A DNA stretch of 8,211 nt from JANXVV01 sp038230975 (GTDB lineage Bacteria > Planctomycetota > Phycisphaerae > Tepidisphaerales > Tepidisphaeraceae). This document shows, one piece after another, positions 1 to 6,796 of the stretch. The notes below the pieces were generated by a model that saw only the letters and a program-made list of their open reading frames with translations, was not told the origin of the DNA and ran no database searches. The stretch lies in assembly GCA_038230975.1 (NCBI GenBank), contig JBBRMF010000236.1:1-8211 (forward strand), written 5' to 3'. The position numbers were made by a program, and so were the translations under genes. Position 1 is the first letter of the stretch. Each line of letters begins with the position of its first letter.

Positions 1-1673
1 AGCTGATCATCCATCACCAGTAGTTCGTAAATTCCCAGTCGACCGGAATAGCCGGTCTTTCGACAACGATCGCAACCCTTGCCGCGAAACACTTTTTCAG
101 AGGTGAAACCCTGCATGGTCAGGAATTCTCGCATCTCATCCGTGGGCGTGTAGTCTTCACGGCAGGTCTGGCAAATCTTTCGAACCAGTCGTTGAGCCAG
201 AATTGCGTTGACCGCCGCGCTGATGAGGTACGGTTCAACGCCAATATTAATCAGTCGAGTGATGGAGGCGGGCGCATCGTTGGTATGCAGTGTGCTCAGC
301 ACCAAGTGCCCCGTGAGGGCGGCCTGCACTGCAATGCGCGCGGTTTCCGCATCGCGGATTTCACCCAGCATCACCACGTCTGGGTCCTGTCGCAAAAGCG
401 ACCGCAGAGCCGCTGAGAAAGTCATGCCGATGCGCTCATGCACTTGAACCTGGTTGGCTACAGGAAGGTTGTATTCGATCGGGTCTTCAACGGTGCTGAT
501 GTTCAGCTTTTCGCCATCCATGCAACGCAGCGATGAGTAAAGCGTGGTGGTTTTGCCGCTACCCGTGGGGCCGGTCACGAGCAAAATGCCGTGCGGCATG
601 TCGATCTGGTTTTTCCAGATCGTCATCGAATCTTCGCCAAATCCCAGGTCTTCCAGCGGGACATTGATCGATCGATTGTCCAGAATTCGCACGACGACTT
701 TTTCACCGAATCCCGTCGGCAGCGTGCTCATGCGAAGATCGACTTTCCGCCCGTGAACGATCGTGCGAATGCGGCCATCCTGCGGCAGGCGGCGTTCAGA
801 AATATCCAGATTCGCCATGATCTTCATGCGCGAAACGATCGCCGAATGCATCGAATGCGGCGGATTCATCGACTCAAACAGGATGCCGTCGATTCGATAG
901 CGAACCTTGAGCGTCTTTTCCTTCGGCTCGATATGGATATCGCTTGCGCCCTGTTTAATCGCATCAAAAATCAAAAAATTGACGAAGCGAATGACCGGCG
1001 ATTCGCTGCCTGCCTTTTCGAGATCGGTAACATCATCCTTGGCGTTTTCGACGATTTGCACGTCGTCGTCGGCCATGTCCTTGATGATTTCATCGACCTT
1101 CACATCCGCGGCGGTGCTGCTCGTGAGTTGCTCGAGCAGGCGAATAATATCGGCGGTCGGAGTGACGACCATTCGGCAATCACGCTTGGTCTTCCGCTTC
1201 ACTTCATCGACCAGGAAAACGTTGGCCGGGTCGGACATGCCGAGCACCAACGCCTTGCCGTCGAAACGTAAAGGGAGCACTAACTGCTTGCGAATATAAT
1301 CGGGAGGGAGCAGGGAAAATGCCTGGATATCCACTTCACTTCGGTCCGGCACTTCAAAGGCCAGTCCCATGCACTCGGCTTGAGCGGAAAGAATCTGCGA
1401 CTCGCTGGCCGCGTTCATCGTCAGCAGAACCTGGGCGATCTGTTTCCCGGGCGTTTGCGTTTGTGCGGTTCGCGCCGCCGTCAGTTGCTCCTGGGTGATT
1501 TGGCCGCCGTCCAGCAGGATCTGTTCAACGGATTTGCGGACCCGTTCCTTCTTCGGCGTGAAGAGCTGCAACACATCCTGAGGTGGGGAGATGTCGGTCA
1601 TCTCGTCGTTTATCGACGTGGATTCCGATGCGGCTTCCAGGGTGGCAGAGGTTGTGGTGCGGCGGCCAAACAT
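1..1673 (-). CDS. pilB: PilB/GspE-type pilus assembly (extension) ATPase, 3' end cut by window edge
   Basis: Cytoplasmic hexameric ATPase that drives pilin polymerisation in type IV pili (or pseudopilin assembly in type II secretion). 557 complete codons are visible, about the full family length, so only a few C-terminal residues are missing. An N-terminal MshEN/T2SSE_N domain lies at about residues 47-183. The catalytic part starts near ASDIHIEP (residues 243-250). Walker A is GPTGSGKT (368-375), the Asp box is STVEDPIEY (393-401), Walker B is DPDVVMLGEIRD (430-441) and the His box is TGHLVLSTLHTND (454-466). A zinc-binding tetracysteine has C501/C504 and C534/C537. The ATG at 1673 follows the stop of the upstream gene by 4 nt, so translation is probably coupled; the Shine-Dalgarno match there is weak. 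PilB is preferred over GspE because of the pilMNO genes upstream; PilT is excluded by the MshEN domain and the cysteines. Confidence 0.95.
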   Translation of the reverse strand, partial: MFGRRTTTSATLEAASESTSINDEMTDISPPQDVLQLFTPKKERVRKSVEQILLDGGQITQEQLTAARTAQTQTPGKQIAQVLLTMNAASESQILSAQAECMGLAFEVPDRSEVDIQAFSLLPPDYIRKQLVLPLRFDGKALVLGMSDPANVFLVDEVKRKTKRDCRMVVTPTADIIRLLEQLTSSTAADVKVDEIIKDMADDDVQIVENAKDDVTDLEKAGSESPVIRFVNFLIFDAIKQGASDIHIEPKEKTLKVRYRIDGILFESMNPPHSMHSAIVSRMKIMANLDISERRLPQDGRIRTIVHGRKVDLRMSTLPTGFGEKVVVRILDNRSINVPLEDLGFGEDSMTIWKNQIDMPHGILLVTGPTGSGKTTTLYSSLRCMDGEKLNISTVEDPIEYNLPVANQVQVHERIGMTFSAALRSLLRQDPDVVMLGEIRDAETARIAVQAALTGHLVLSTLHTNDAPASITRLINIGVEPYLISAAVNAILAQRLVRKICQTCREDYTPTDEMREFLTMQGFTSEKVFRGKGCDRCRKTGYSGRLGIYELLVMDDQ

Positions 1674-1677
1674 AGGA

Positions 1678-2376
1678 TCACTTGCTCATCTTCAATTCAA
1701 ATCGATACGAACCGCTCTTCACGATGACCCCACCCTGATTAATTTTTTCCACCGAGAAGTTGTCGACCGTGTCGCCTTCCTGGTACATCGTGTTGTTGAT
1801 CATGCAGGCTTTTTTGTTCTGGCGAATCACAATCGATTGAAGCTGCATCGCACCGACAGTTTTGATAAGCGCTGCGCGTTCGGCCTCTTTCTTGATGCGC
1901 GCAATTTCGACCGGGTCTTCCCCCGGTTCTGGTTTGGCGGCCATGGAATGGAACGGGTTGGCTTTCAGGTCGCTCAGCGGGATCTGCGCGACATTTGTAT
2001 AGTCGCGGAATTGTTCGACGATTTTGGCGGTGCCATCGAGCAGTCGACGCAACAGCGCAATGTTGGAGTTGCCGCCCTTCATAAAGTCGTCGATCGTGCT
2101 TTCGGCGCTGGCCAACGTTGGATCAGCGGCGCGCGCGGATTGGGGACCGGTTCGCAAATACATAAAGTAAGTGGCGGCGCAACCGATCGCGATGATTACA
2201 AACAGCGTGAGGGCACTGCGATTGATCGGCTTTCTTCCCGTTGAACTAAAGTCGCTCTCCTCGTTTTCGGCGTTGAAGCCGTCACTCGCGGTGTCTTCCG
2301 CATTTTGCTCCTCGGTTCCACTCGCATTCGGTGCGGGGGTCTCGGAATCCACATCTTTCAGATTGGCGAAGTTCAT
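1678..2376 (-). CDS. PilP/GspC-like inner-membrane protein of the pilus operon
   Basis: 232-residue bitopic membrane protein in the PilP position of the operon. It has a long acidic, low-complexity N-terminus (residues 1-50), one membrane segment at about 55-73 (ALTLFVIIAIGCAATYFMY), a helical stretch (about 85-175) and a small C-terminal beta domain (about 176-231). The last shows the MQLQSIVI...ACMINNTMYQEGDTVDNFSVEKI pattern of the GspC homology-region/PilP periplasmic domain, which contacts the secretin in known systems. Inferred role: coupling PilN/PilO to the outer-membrane secretin. Proteobacterial PilP is a lipoprotein with a short signal peptide; this protein instead has GspC-like topology. 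AIGC (63-66) resembles a lipobox but sits too far from the N-terminus. The start at 2376 has AGAGGA 4 nt upstream. Identification rests mostly on position plus the C-terminal pattern. Confidence 0.75.
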   Translation of the reverse strand: MNFANLKDVDSETPAPNASGTEEQNAEDTASDGFNAENEESDFSSTGRKPINRSALTLFVIIAIGCAATYFMYLRTGPQSARAADPTLASAESTIDDFMKGGNSNIALLRRLLDGTAKIVEQFRDYTNVAQIPLSDLKANPFHSMAAKPEPGEDPVEIARIKKEAERAALIKTVGAMQLQSIVIRQNKKACMINNTMYQEGDTVDNFSVEKINQGGVIVKSGSYRFELKMSK

Positions 2377-2404
2377 GGCATCCTCTGGTCAGATCCAAAC
2401 ATTC

Positions 2405-2427
2405 AAAAAGTCGCGTCCGATACGCGA
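2405..2427 (-). terminator. possible weak terminator/attenuator between pilO and the PilP-like gene
   Basis: In the 61-nt gap, read on the minus strand, a 5-bp stem TCGCG/CGCGA with a 7-nt loop is followed after one base by five T's. The stem is short, so any effect would be partial, reducing expression of the downstream genes rather than ending the operon. It may be chance. Confidence 0.2.
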
Positions 2428-2437
2428 GGTGGCGGAC

Positions 2438-2998
2438 TTACTGGACGCCCGCGAAAGTGGCCCCGGAGCCTTCAGGTTCAAAGAAGATGCTCAAGGTCAG
2501 GGTCGCCTGCATTTCACCGTCCCGATCGGTGATCTTCTGCAGCGACATGCTCGTGATCCGCGTGATGCGCGGCAGTTTTTCCAACTGCTGCAAAAACAGA
2601 TAAAACCCATTGAAGTTGCCCGTCAGGCTCATCTGAATCGGTTGCTCGCTGTAGTTCGAGCAACGTTCCTGCTTCAGAGTTCGCACCGTCTTGGTCTGAA
2701 GCGAATTGGCTTCGGCCATCTGCGAGACTTCCTTGAGAATCTTGTCGAATTCTTTTTCCTGCGGCAGCTTCGATTCGAAGAATGCGATCGCTTCCTGCAG
2801 GTCTTTGATCTTTTTGTTTAGATCGTCTATTCCGGCGGTCGACTGACGCAAATCTGCCAGAGCCTGCTGTTTGTGCAGAATTTCAATGCGCAGGGCCTCA
2901 CGCTTCTGATTGGCCTTGGCGAACACGAAGAAGTATGTGCTGCCCAGGAATGCGAGCATCACAATAAAAAACAGCAACTCGCGAAATCCGAATTTCAT
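2438..2998 (-). CDS. pilO: PilO-like pilus alignment protein
   Basis: 186-residue bitopic inner-membrane protein. A short cytoplasmic start (MKFGFRE) is followed by one membrane segment at about residues 8-27, a periplasmic coiled coil at about 30-95 with Lys/Glu/Leu heptads, and a compact ferredoxin-like C-terminal domain (about 96-175). The latter contains the typical MSLTGNFNGFYLFLQQLEKLPRI... stretch, the hallmark of PilO (small-residue turn, phenylalanines, leucine-rich helix). PilO pairs with PilN in the periplasm and couples the cytoplasmic motor to the outer parts of the machine. Length fits PilO (about 180-210). The ATG at 2998 has GGAG 5 nt upstream. It lies 61 nt after pilN and 61 nt before the PilP-like gene, all on one strand. 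The C-terminus is slightly extended by a Gly/Ala-rich tail. Confidence 0.9.
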   Translation of the reverse strand: MKFGFRELLFFIVMLAFLGSTYFFVFAKANQKREALRIEILHKQQALADLRQSTAGIDDLNKKIKDLQEAIAFFESKLPQEKEFDKILKEVSQMAEANSLQTKTVRTLKQERCSNYSEQPIQMSLTGNFNGFYLFLQQLEKLPRITRITSMSLQKITDRDGEMQATLTLSIFFEPEGSGATFAGVQ

Positions 2999-3059
2999 AT
3001 AAACTCCAATTCAATTGCATCTATCCCCGCCTTCGGCATTCCCCGTGAGTGGGAACGGA

Positions 3060-3788
3060 TTACTTCGTATCCAACTCGACCACTTTCGCTTGCTTACGCA
3101 CATCCTGCGGCTTCACTTCCGCCTCAGGTGAAAGTGCCATTTCGATCTGGAATTTCCGCTGCTTTTCATCCTTCGAAGAAGGTTGATATTCATCGCTGAC
3201 AATCAGATTCACATCGCGGAAAAGTTTGGACTTGGCTAACTGGTTCATGAACGCAGCCACTTTCACGTCGTTTTCCGCAACCCCGGTGATCTTCAAAGCG
3301 ATATCGAAAACCTTCGGCAGGCTGATCGCCTTGGCAGCGGCCGCCGCGTCGATTTCCGCCTTATTCTGCTCGTATATCGTCTTGGCCGGTTGCGGTTTAG
3401 CCACCGCATTCCGTGGCCGCGCGTCCAGCGTAAAATCCAGCAATGAAACATTCCCAGGCAGAGCGTTGGTGATCTCCGCCAGCAAATACGCACGCGGAAC
3501 CTTCTCTAACAACGATGCTGACAGCGCGGCGTGTGCCTCCATCCGCTTCTGCTGATCCTGCATCTTCTTGAATCGCTCGATCGGAGCTGCAGCTTCCGCA
3601 TAGCGGCGAGTCACGTCCGCGTATTCGCGTTCGATACTCTTCATCGACTTTTCCGTGATGTGGAACGCCGCCCCGGCGCATGCCACCACCAACGCAAACA
3701 GCGACGCGCAAATGGCGTTTGTCCGCTGCTGGGCCTTTTGGTCCAGGTAGTCATCCGGCAGAAAACTAAGTTGATTCGGTGCGTTCAT
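3060..3788 (-). CDS. pilN: PilN-like pilus alignment protein
   Basis: 242-residue bitopic protein, the PilN of the PilMNO(P) alignment complex. The cytoplasmic tail has QLSFLPDDYL at residues 6-15, matching the place and partial pattern of the INLLP motif that docks PilN onto PilM. A membrane segment spans about 25-44 and is rich in Ala/Cys/Val. A periplasmic coiled coil (about 46-90) follows, then a ferredoxin-like domain that includes LLAEITNALPGNVSLLDFTL (about 102-121), a typical PilN stretch. A charged Lys/Gln/Glu C-terminal tail ends at 242. It is longer than many PilN proteins (about 180-200), the excess being a linker at about 125-160 (AVAKPQPAKTIYEQNKAEID) and the tail. The ATG at 3788 has GAGG 5 nt upstream; the gene starts 40 nt after the pilM stop. 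Confidence 0.88.
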   Translation of the reverse strand: MNAPNQLSFLPDDYLDQKAQQRTNAICASLFALVVACAGAAFHITEKSMKSIEREYADVTRRYAEAAAPIERFKKMQDQQKRMEAHAALSASLLEKVPRAYLLAEITNALPGNVSLLDFTLDARPRNAVAKPQPAKTIYEQNKAEIDAAAAAKAISLPKVFDIALKITGVAENDVKVAAFMNQLAKSKLFRDVNLIVSDEYQPSSKDEKQRKFQIEMALSPEAEVKPQDVRKQAKVVELDTK

Positions 3789-3828
3789 GGTTACCTCAAA
3801 ATCAGCGGGAGAATTTTTTCAGGCGGCT

Positions 3829-5151
3829 CTATTTCGCGTCCACAGCCGCAGCAACAGGGGAATTGGAAGTCGGGCCTAATGTCAGTCCGATCGCCACCGC
3901 CCAGCCCGGTTGCGATTGGCGGCGATCCAGACCACTTTCGATCCCCACGTTTGTCGTGCGACCCATGCGAATCAGGGGGTCGCCAATTTGCGCAGACAGC
4001 GACATTTCACGGGCAATATGTTGGCACAGTGAGCGATGCTTCGCCTCACCGCCGACAAAAATCAATCGGTCGATCGGTTTGGTCGGGAACGCCGATTCAT
4101 AGTAACGGCGGCACAAATCCAGCTCGCTCGCCAACTGGTTCAGCGGTACTTGGCAGGCCTCTTCGACCAACGCCTGCTGGGCCTTTGGATCAGTGCTGCG
4201 CTTTTGAGTCGCCGCGTTATCCCGGATTTCGGCGGTAAGGGTGCTGACTTCACTGCCTTCCCCGTTGCTTCCATTCGTACGGAATTTTGAATTCGGGTTC
4301 ACACGGCCGGCGGGGGCGGGGCTGCATTCGGCGTCGGATTCAATCGACTGTTTATGGTGCTGATCTTCCAGCCCCGGTTGCTGATAGCAAAGCTTCAGGC
4401 GAAGCATGCGGGCATCCTCCATCCCCATCTTCAACTGGCTGGCGACGGCGCGGGTCAGATGTTCGCCACCGATCTTGATCGACCGAGCAAACAAAATCTT
4501 CGACCCCTGTGCGATCACGGCTCGCGATGAGGCACACCCAATATCCACGAAACAATTGACGGACGTAAAATCTTCCGCACGCAAATAGATGTGTCCAAAG
4601 CAATCCACCAGCGCACTCGGTTCCACGCTCATGCCGATTACATCAAGCTTGGCTTTGGCGGCGGCATCCAAAAGTTGATTGACCATATCCCGAGCGGCGG
4701 CCATCAATATGATTTCGTTTTTCGGCTCGGATTCATGGTAAATTTCGCCGGCAATTAAATGACGCATCAGCGCCTGCGAAGGATCGATCGGCAGTTTGCC
4801 GCGCGCTTCCCAGGGCAGTGCTTTTTTCATCATCTCATCGTCCATTTTGGCCAAACGCAGATGTTGGATGTGCATCGAAGCCGCAGGAAGCGCGAGAATC
4901 GCGCGGCGGCCTTTAAAACCACCGGTCGACAACAACTCTCGAACCGTCTCCGTGAAGAACGTCAACCGAGCCGCCTGGTTGTTACGGACATGGCTCGGCA
5001 CTTCCGCAGAAGCGGCCGCAATCAGCCGCGGTTCGCCCCCTTCAAGCGTGACCTGTGCCATCTTCAGGCTATCGGTCCCAAAATCCACGCCAATGGGGTT
5101 TGCCTTGTTGCCAAACATTCCACCCAGAGAATTCTTCACGAGGTTGAACAT
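3829..5151 (-). CDS. pilM: PilM-like actin-fold type IV pilus assembly protein with internal insertion
   Basis: Actin/FtsA-like nucleotide-binding cytoplasmic protein that forms the ring on the inner face of the membrane and binds the PilN N-terminus. Visible motifs: phosphate-1 loop IGVDFGTDSLK (20-30), the ALPAASMHIQHLRL strand (87-100), ALPWEARGKLPID (111-123, the family's E-A-x-x-x-x-P stretch), phosphate-2 FVDIGCASSRAVIA (201-214), SIKIGGEHLTRAVASQL (224-240) and the adenosine-site stretch DRLIFVGGEAKHRSL (361-375). At 440 residues it is longer than classical PilM (about 350). The extra length is mostly a polar, Gly/Ser/Asn/Gln-rich insertion at about 256-325. The start at 5151 is preceded by GAAGGATT with a short 2-nt spacing and GGGAG further up; an in-frame ATG at residue 12 is a less likely alternative because the domain begins near residue 19. 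First gene of the leftward operon. Confidence 0.92.
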   Translation of the reverse strand: MFNLVKNSLGGMFGNKANPIGVDFGTDSLKMAQVTLEGGEPRLIAAASAEVPSHVRNNQAARLTFFTETVRELLSTGGFKGRRAILALPAASMHIQHLRLAKMDDEMMKKALPWEARGKLPIDPSQALMRHLIAGEIYHESEPKNEIILMAAARDMVNQLLDAAAKAKLDVIGMSVEPSALVDCFGHIYLRAEDFTSVNCFVDIGCASSRAVIAQGSKILFARSIKIGGEHLTRAVASQLKMGMEDARMLRLKLCYQQPGLEDQHHKQSIESDAECSPAPAGRVNPNSKFRTNGSNGEGSEVSTLTAEIRDNAATQKRSTDPKAQQALVEEACQVPLNQLASELDLCRRYYESAFPTKPIDRLIFVGGEAKHRSLCQHIAREMSLSAQIGDPLIRMGRTTNVGIESGLDRRQSQPGWAVAIGLTLGPTSNSPVAAAVDAK

Positions 5152-5250
5152 AATCCTTCAGCTCCCGGCAGCTCAAAACACGCTAAATCCACTCGCCGCC
5201 GTGGAGACGTACGATACATCTGTCTGAGTGGCAAACTGGGAAAGCGGCGA

Positions 5251-5256
5251 GTTATA
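5251..5256 (-). promoter_or_regulatory. possible -10 element for the pilM operon
   Basis: On the minus strand TATAAC abuts the 30-bp palindrome. Transcription from it would begin around 5244 and give a leader of about 93 nt before pilM. No good -35 hexamer is found at 16-18 bp, so activator dependence or a false match are both possible. Confidence 0.2.
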
Positions 5257-5286
5257 GAGTCGCGATGCAGCCCTGCCTTGCGACTC
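5257..5286. promoter_or_regulatory. 30-bp imperfect palindrome, candidate operator
   Basis: Outer arms GAGTCGC (5257-5263) and GCGACTC (5280-5286) are perfect; inner arms GCAG (5267-5270) and CTGC (5273-5276) are perfect too. Overall 12 of 15 base pairs are symmetric. There is no T-tract on either side, so it is not a terminator. Its place about 105 bp upstream of pilM and beside a possible -10 fits a site for a dimeric regulator. Confidence 0.45.
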
Positions 5287-5602
5287 CCTACAAATGATTT
5301 ATCGACCCTCAGTCAAGCCGCATTTAGACCGGCGTGCAGAAATGTTTCCGGGGATGCAGGGCGCGCCGGGCTTGACGGTGGTGATGAGCCCTCACCCACA
5401 AAAGTTATCGGACGCGATTGGCAAGTATGCCCGGGGTTGTCCCGTTTTCTGCTCCCGCGTTCATAAGGAATTCTGGCCAATGGACGGAACATCGCACTTG
5501 ATTTCACCGCAGTCCAAGTCGATCATTGAGATTGCCGGGTCGATATGGACAAGTGTATTTGCCTGATTATTTGGCACAAGCCTGATCCGGTTCGCGGTCG
5601 GT

Positions 5603-5606
5603 GGAG
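5603..5606 (+). promoter_or_regulatory. ribosome binding site of the AlbA_2/GHKL gene
   Basis: GGAG (within GGTGGAG) lies 8 nt before the ATG at 5615. It fixes this start over internal ATG codons such as that at 5729. Confidence 0.7.
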
Positions 5607-5614
5607 TTTGACTT

Positions 5615-6796
5615 ATGCCGGACATCCCCGCACTGCTTTCCGATCTGGAGTCGTTCCGCGTGGAACGAACCGAATCATTGACGAAGACCGATAAGTTTTG
5701 CGAAGCCATCTGCGCGTTCGCCAACGATATGCCCGGATCAGGTCTACCAGGGTATCTTTTTGTCGGGGTGGACAGAAATGGCAAGCCAACCGGTGTCCAG
5801 ATCAACGAGCGATTGCTGGAAAGTCTCGCGGGGCTTCGGGATAACGGTAATATTCTTCCCCTGCCCAACATGCACGTCTACAAAGCGGAGCATCTTGGGG
5901 TTGAATTTGCGGTGGTTGAAGTTCAACCCTCGGATATGCCCCCCGTGCGATATCAGCAAACAGTCTGGATTCGCACCGGGTCATCCAGGGATCGGGCGAG
6001 CACCGAACAGGAACGGCGATTGGAAGAACGGCGCGTTGATCGCGCCAAAACCTGGGATACCCGAGCGTGCGTTGACGCTTCTTTAAATGACCTTGCGTTA
6101 GACCTTTTTAAGCTCAATTACCTTCCGCGCGGTGTCTCACAGGAAGTGCTTGAAGAAAATGGTCGCACGGTCGAAGAGCAACTCGGGTCACTTCGCTTTT
6201 TTCACAAGAAGCGTACCGCTCCCACCAATGGGGCGGTCTTGCTGTTTGGAAAAGACCCCCTGTCCTTTTTTCCGGGAGCTTACATACAGTATGTCAAATA
6301 CGATGGTGCCTCGCAGGCCGATACGCCGCTTAAAGACCTGACGATATCAGGTGACCTTATAAATGTGATGCGCGATCTCGACCGATTGGCCAGAGATCTG
6401 GCCAATCATCGACCGGTGCGTCGAGCCGATCTCACCGATGAGACCGTTGCGGATTATCCCGAGATTGCCCTTCACGAACTCTTGATCAATGCCGTGATTC
6501 ACCGCAACTATGACGATTCAACCACTCCGATCTCGATCAATCATTTTTCCGACCGTATCGAGATCCAGAATCCCGGATCTCTTTACGGCGACCTTTCTAA
6601 AGATCAATTTCCCGATGATGGCACATCGTATCGAAACCCTGTCCTGGCCGAGGCCGCCAAGACGTTGGGCTTCGCAAACCGGTTCGGGCGGGGAATTGCA
6701 TTAGCAAAGAACTGGCTGTTAAAAAACCGGAGCCCGGAACTCCGCTATGTGGTCGGGGAAAATCATCTTGCGATGATTGTGGGGAAGAGACCATGA
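5615..6796 (+). CDS. AlbA_2 (Schlafen-like) domain plus GHKL ATPase protein
   Basis: 393-residue soluble protein of the group often labelled 'ATP-binding protein' or 'RecG-related transcriptional regulator'. The N-terminal AlbA_2 domain spans about residues 8-135. It begins with the acidic FRVERTES stretch (13-20) and has FANDMP...GYLFVGVDRNGKPTGV (35-61), the family's A-N-x..G..L.G+.D.G...G pattern, and PPVRYQQTVWIRTGSS (109-124). A linker leads to a GHKL (HATPase_c_4-like) domain at about 270-390: N-box ALHELLINAVIHRNY (285-299, E288/N292), RIEIQNPG (314-321) and FGRGI (357-361). Family members are usually nucleic-acid-associated regulators or nucleases of uncertain activity. The protein ends right after the ATPase fold, without the winged-helix C-terminus many relatives have. 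It overlaps the ParA-like gene by ATGA. Exact role unknown. Confidence 0.85.
   Translation: MPDIPALLSDLESFRVERTESLTKTDKFCEAICAFANDMPGSGLPGYLFVGVDRNGKPTGVQINERLLESLAGLRDNGNILPLPNMHVYKAEHLGVEFAVVEVQPSDMPPVRYQQTVWIRTGSSRDRASTEQERRLEERRVDRAKTWDTRACVDASLNDLALDLFKLNYLPRGVSQEVLEENGRTVEEQLGSLRFFHKKRTAPTNGAVLLFGKDPLSFFPGAYIQYVKYDGASQADTPLKDLTISGDLINVMRDLDRLARDLANHRPVRRADLTDETVADYPEIALHELLINAVIHRNYDDSTTPISINHFSDRIEIQNPGSLYGDLSKDQFPDDGTSYRNPVLAEAAKTLGFANRFGRGIALAKNWLLKNRSPELRYVVGENHLAMIVGKRP

Larger units (their letters stand above)
5152..5614. other. divergent intergenic region between pilM and the AlbA_2/GHKL gene
   Basis: 463 nt separating the leftward pilus operon from the rightward gene pair, so it should hold promoters for both. 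It contains a 30-bp palindrome (5257-5286) and a possible leftward -10. Open frames in it, for example 5294-5566 on the plus strand, have no recognisable protein features and no Shine-Dalgarno of note. A weak rightward promoter could be TTGTCC (5428-5433) with TCATAA (5461-5466), spacing suboptimal; I do not rely on it. No tRNA, attachment site or terminal inverted repeat was recognised. Confidence 0.6.

Noticed and set aside
591..1271. 226-codon plus-strand frame
   Set aside because: Antisense to pilB, whose motifs on the minus strand are unambiguous; the frame has no recognisable features.
1591..2244. 217-codon plus-strand frame, and the similar one at 2171-2821
   Set aside because: Both lie antisense to the PilP-like and PilO genes and read as shadow sequence.
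5378..5399. Small stem GGTGA/TCACC in the intergenic region
   Set aside because: Only 5 bp, with no T-tract and no positional meaning; expected by chance in this length of DNA.
4759..5466. 235-codon plus-strand frame antisense to pilM and into the intergenic region
   Set aside because: Arg/His-rich shadow of pilM codons with no motif.
5294..5566. 90-codon plus-strand frame in the divergent intergenic region
   Set aside because: No ribosome site or domain pattern, ends before the real gene, and lies in likely promoter DNA.
5571..5586. TTGGCAC resembling the -24 part of a sigma-54 promoter
   Set aside because: The -12 GC dinucleotide is missing at the required spacing.
5461..5871. 136-codon minus-strand frame
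   Set aside because: Overlaps the start of the AlbA_2 domain on the opposite strand; low-complexity Arg/Ser/Pro composition typical of a shadow frame.
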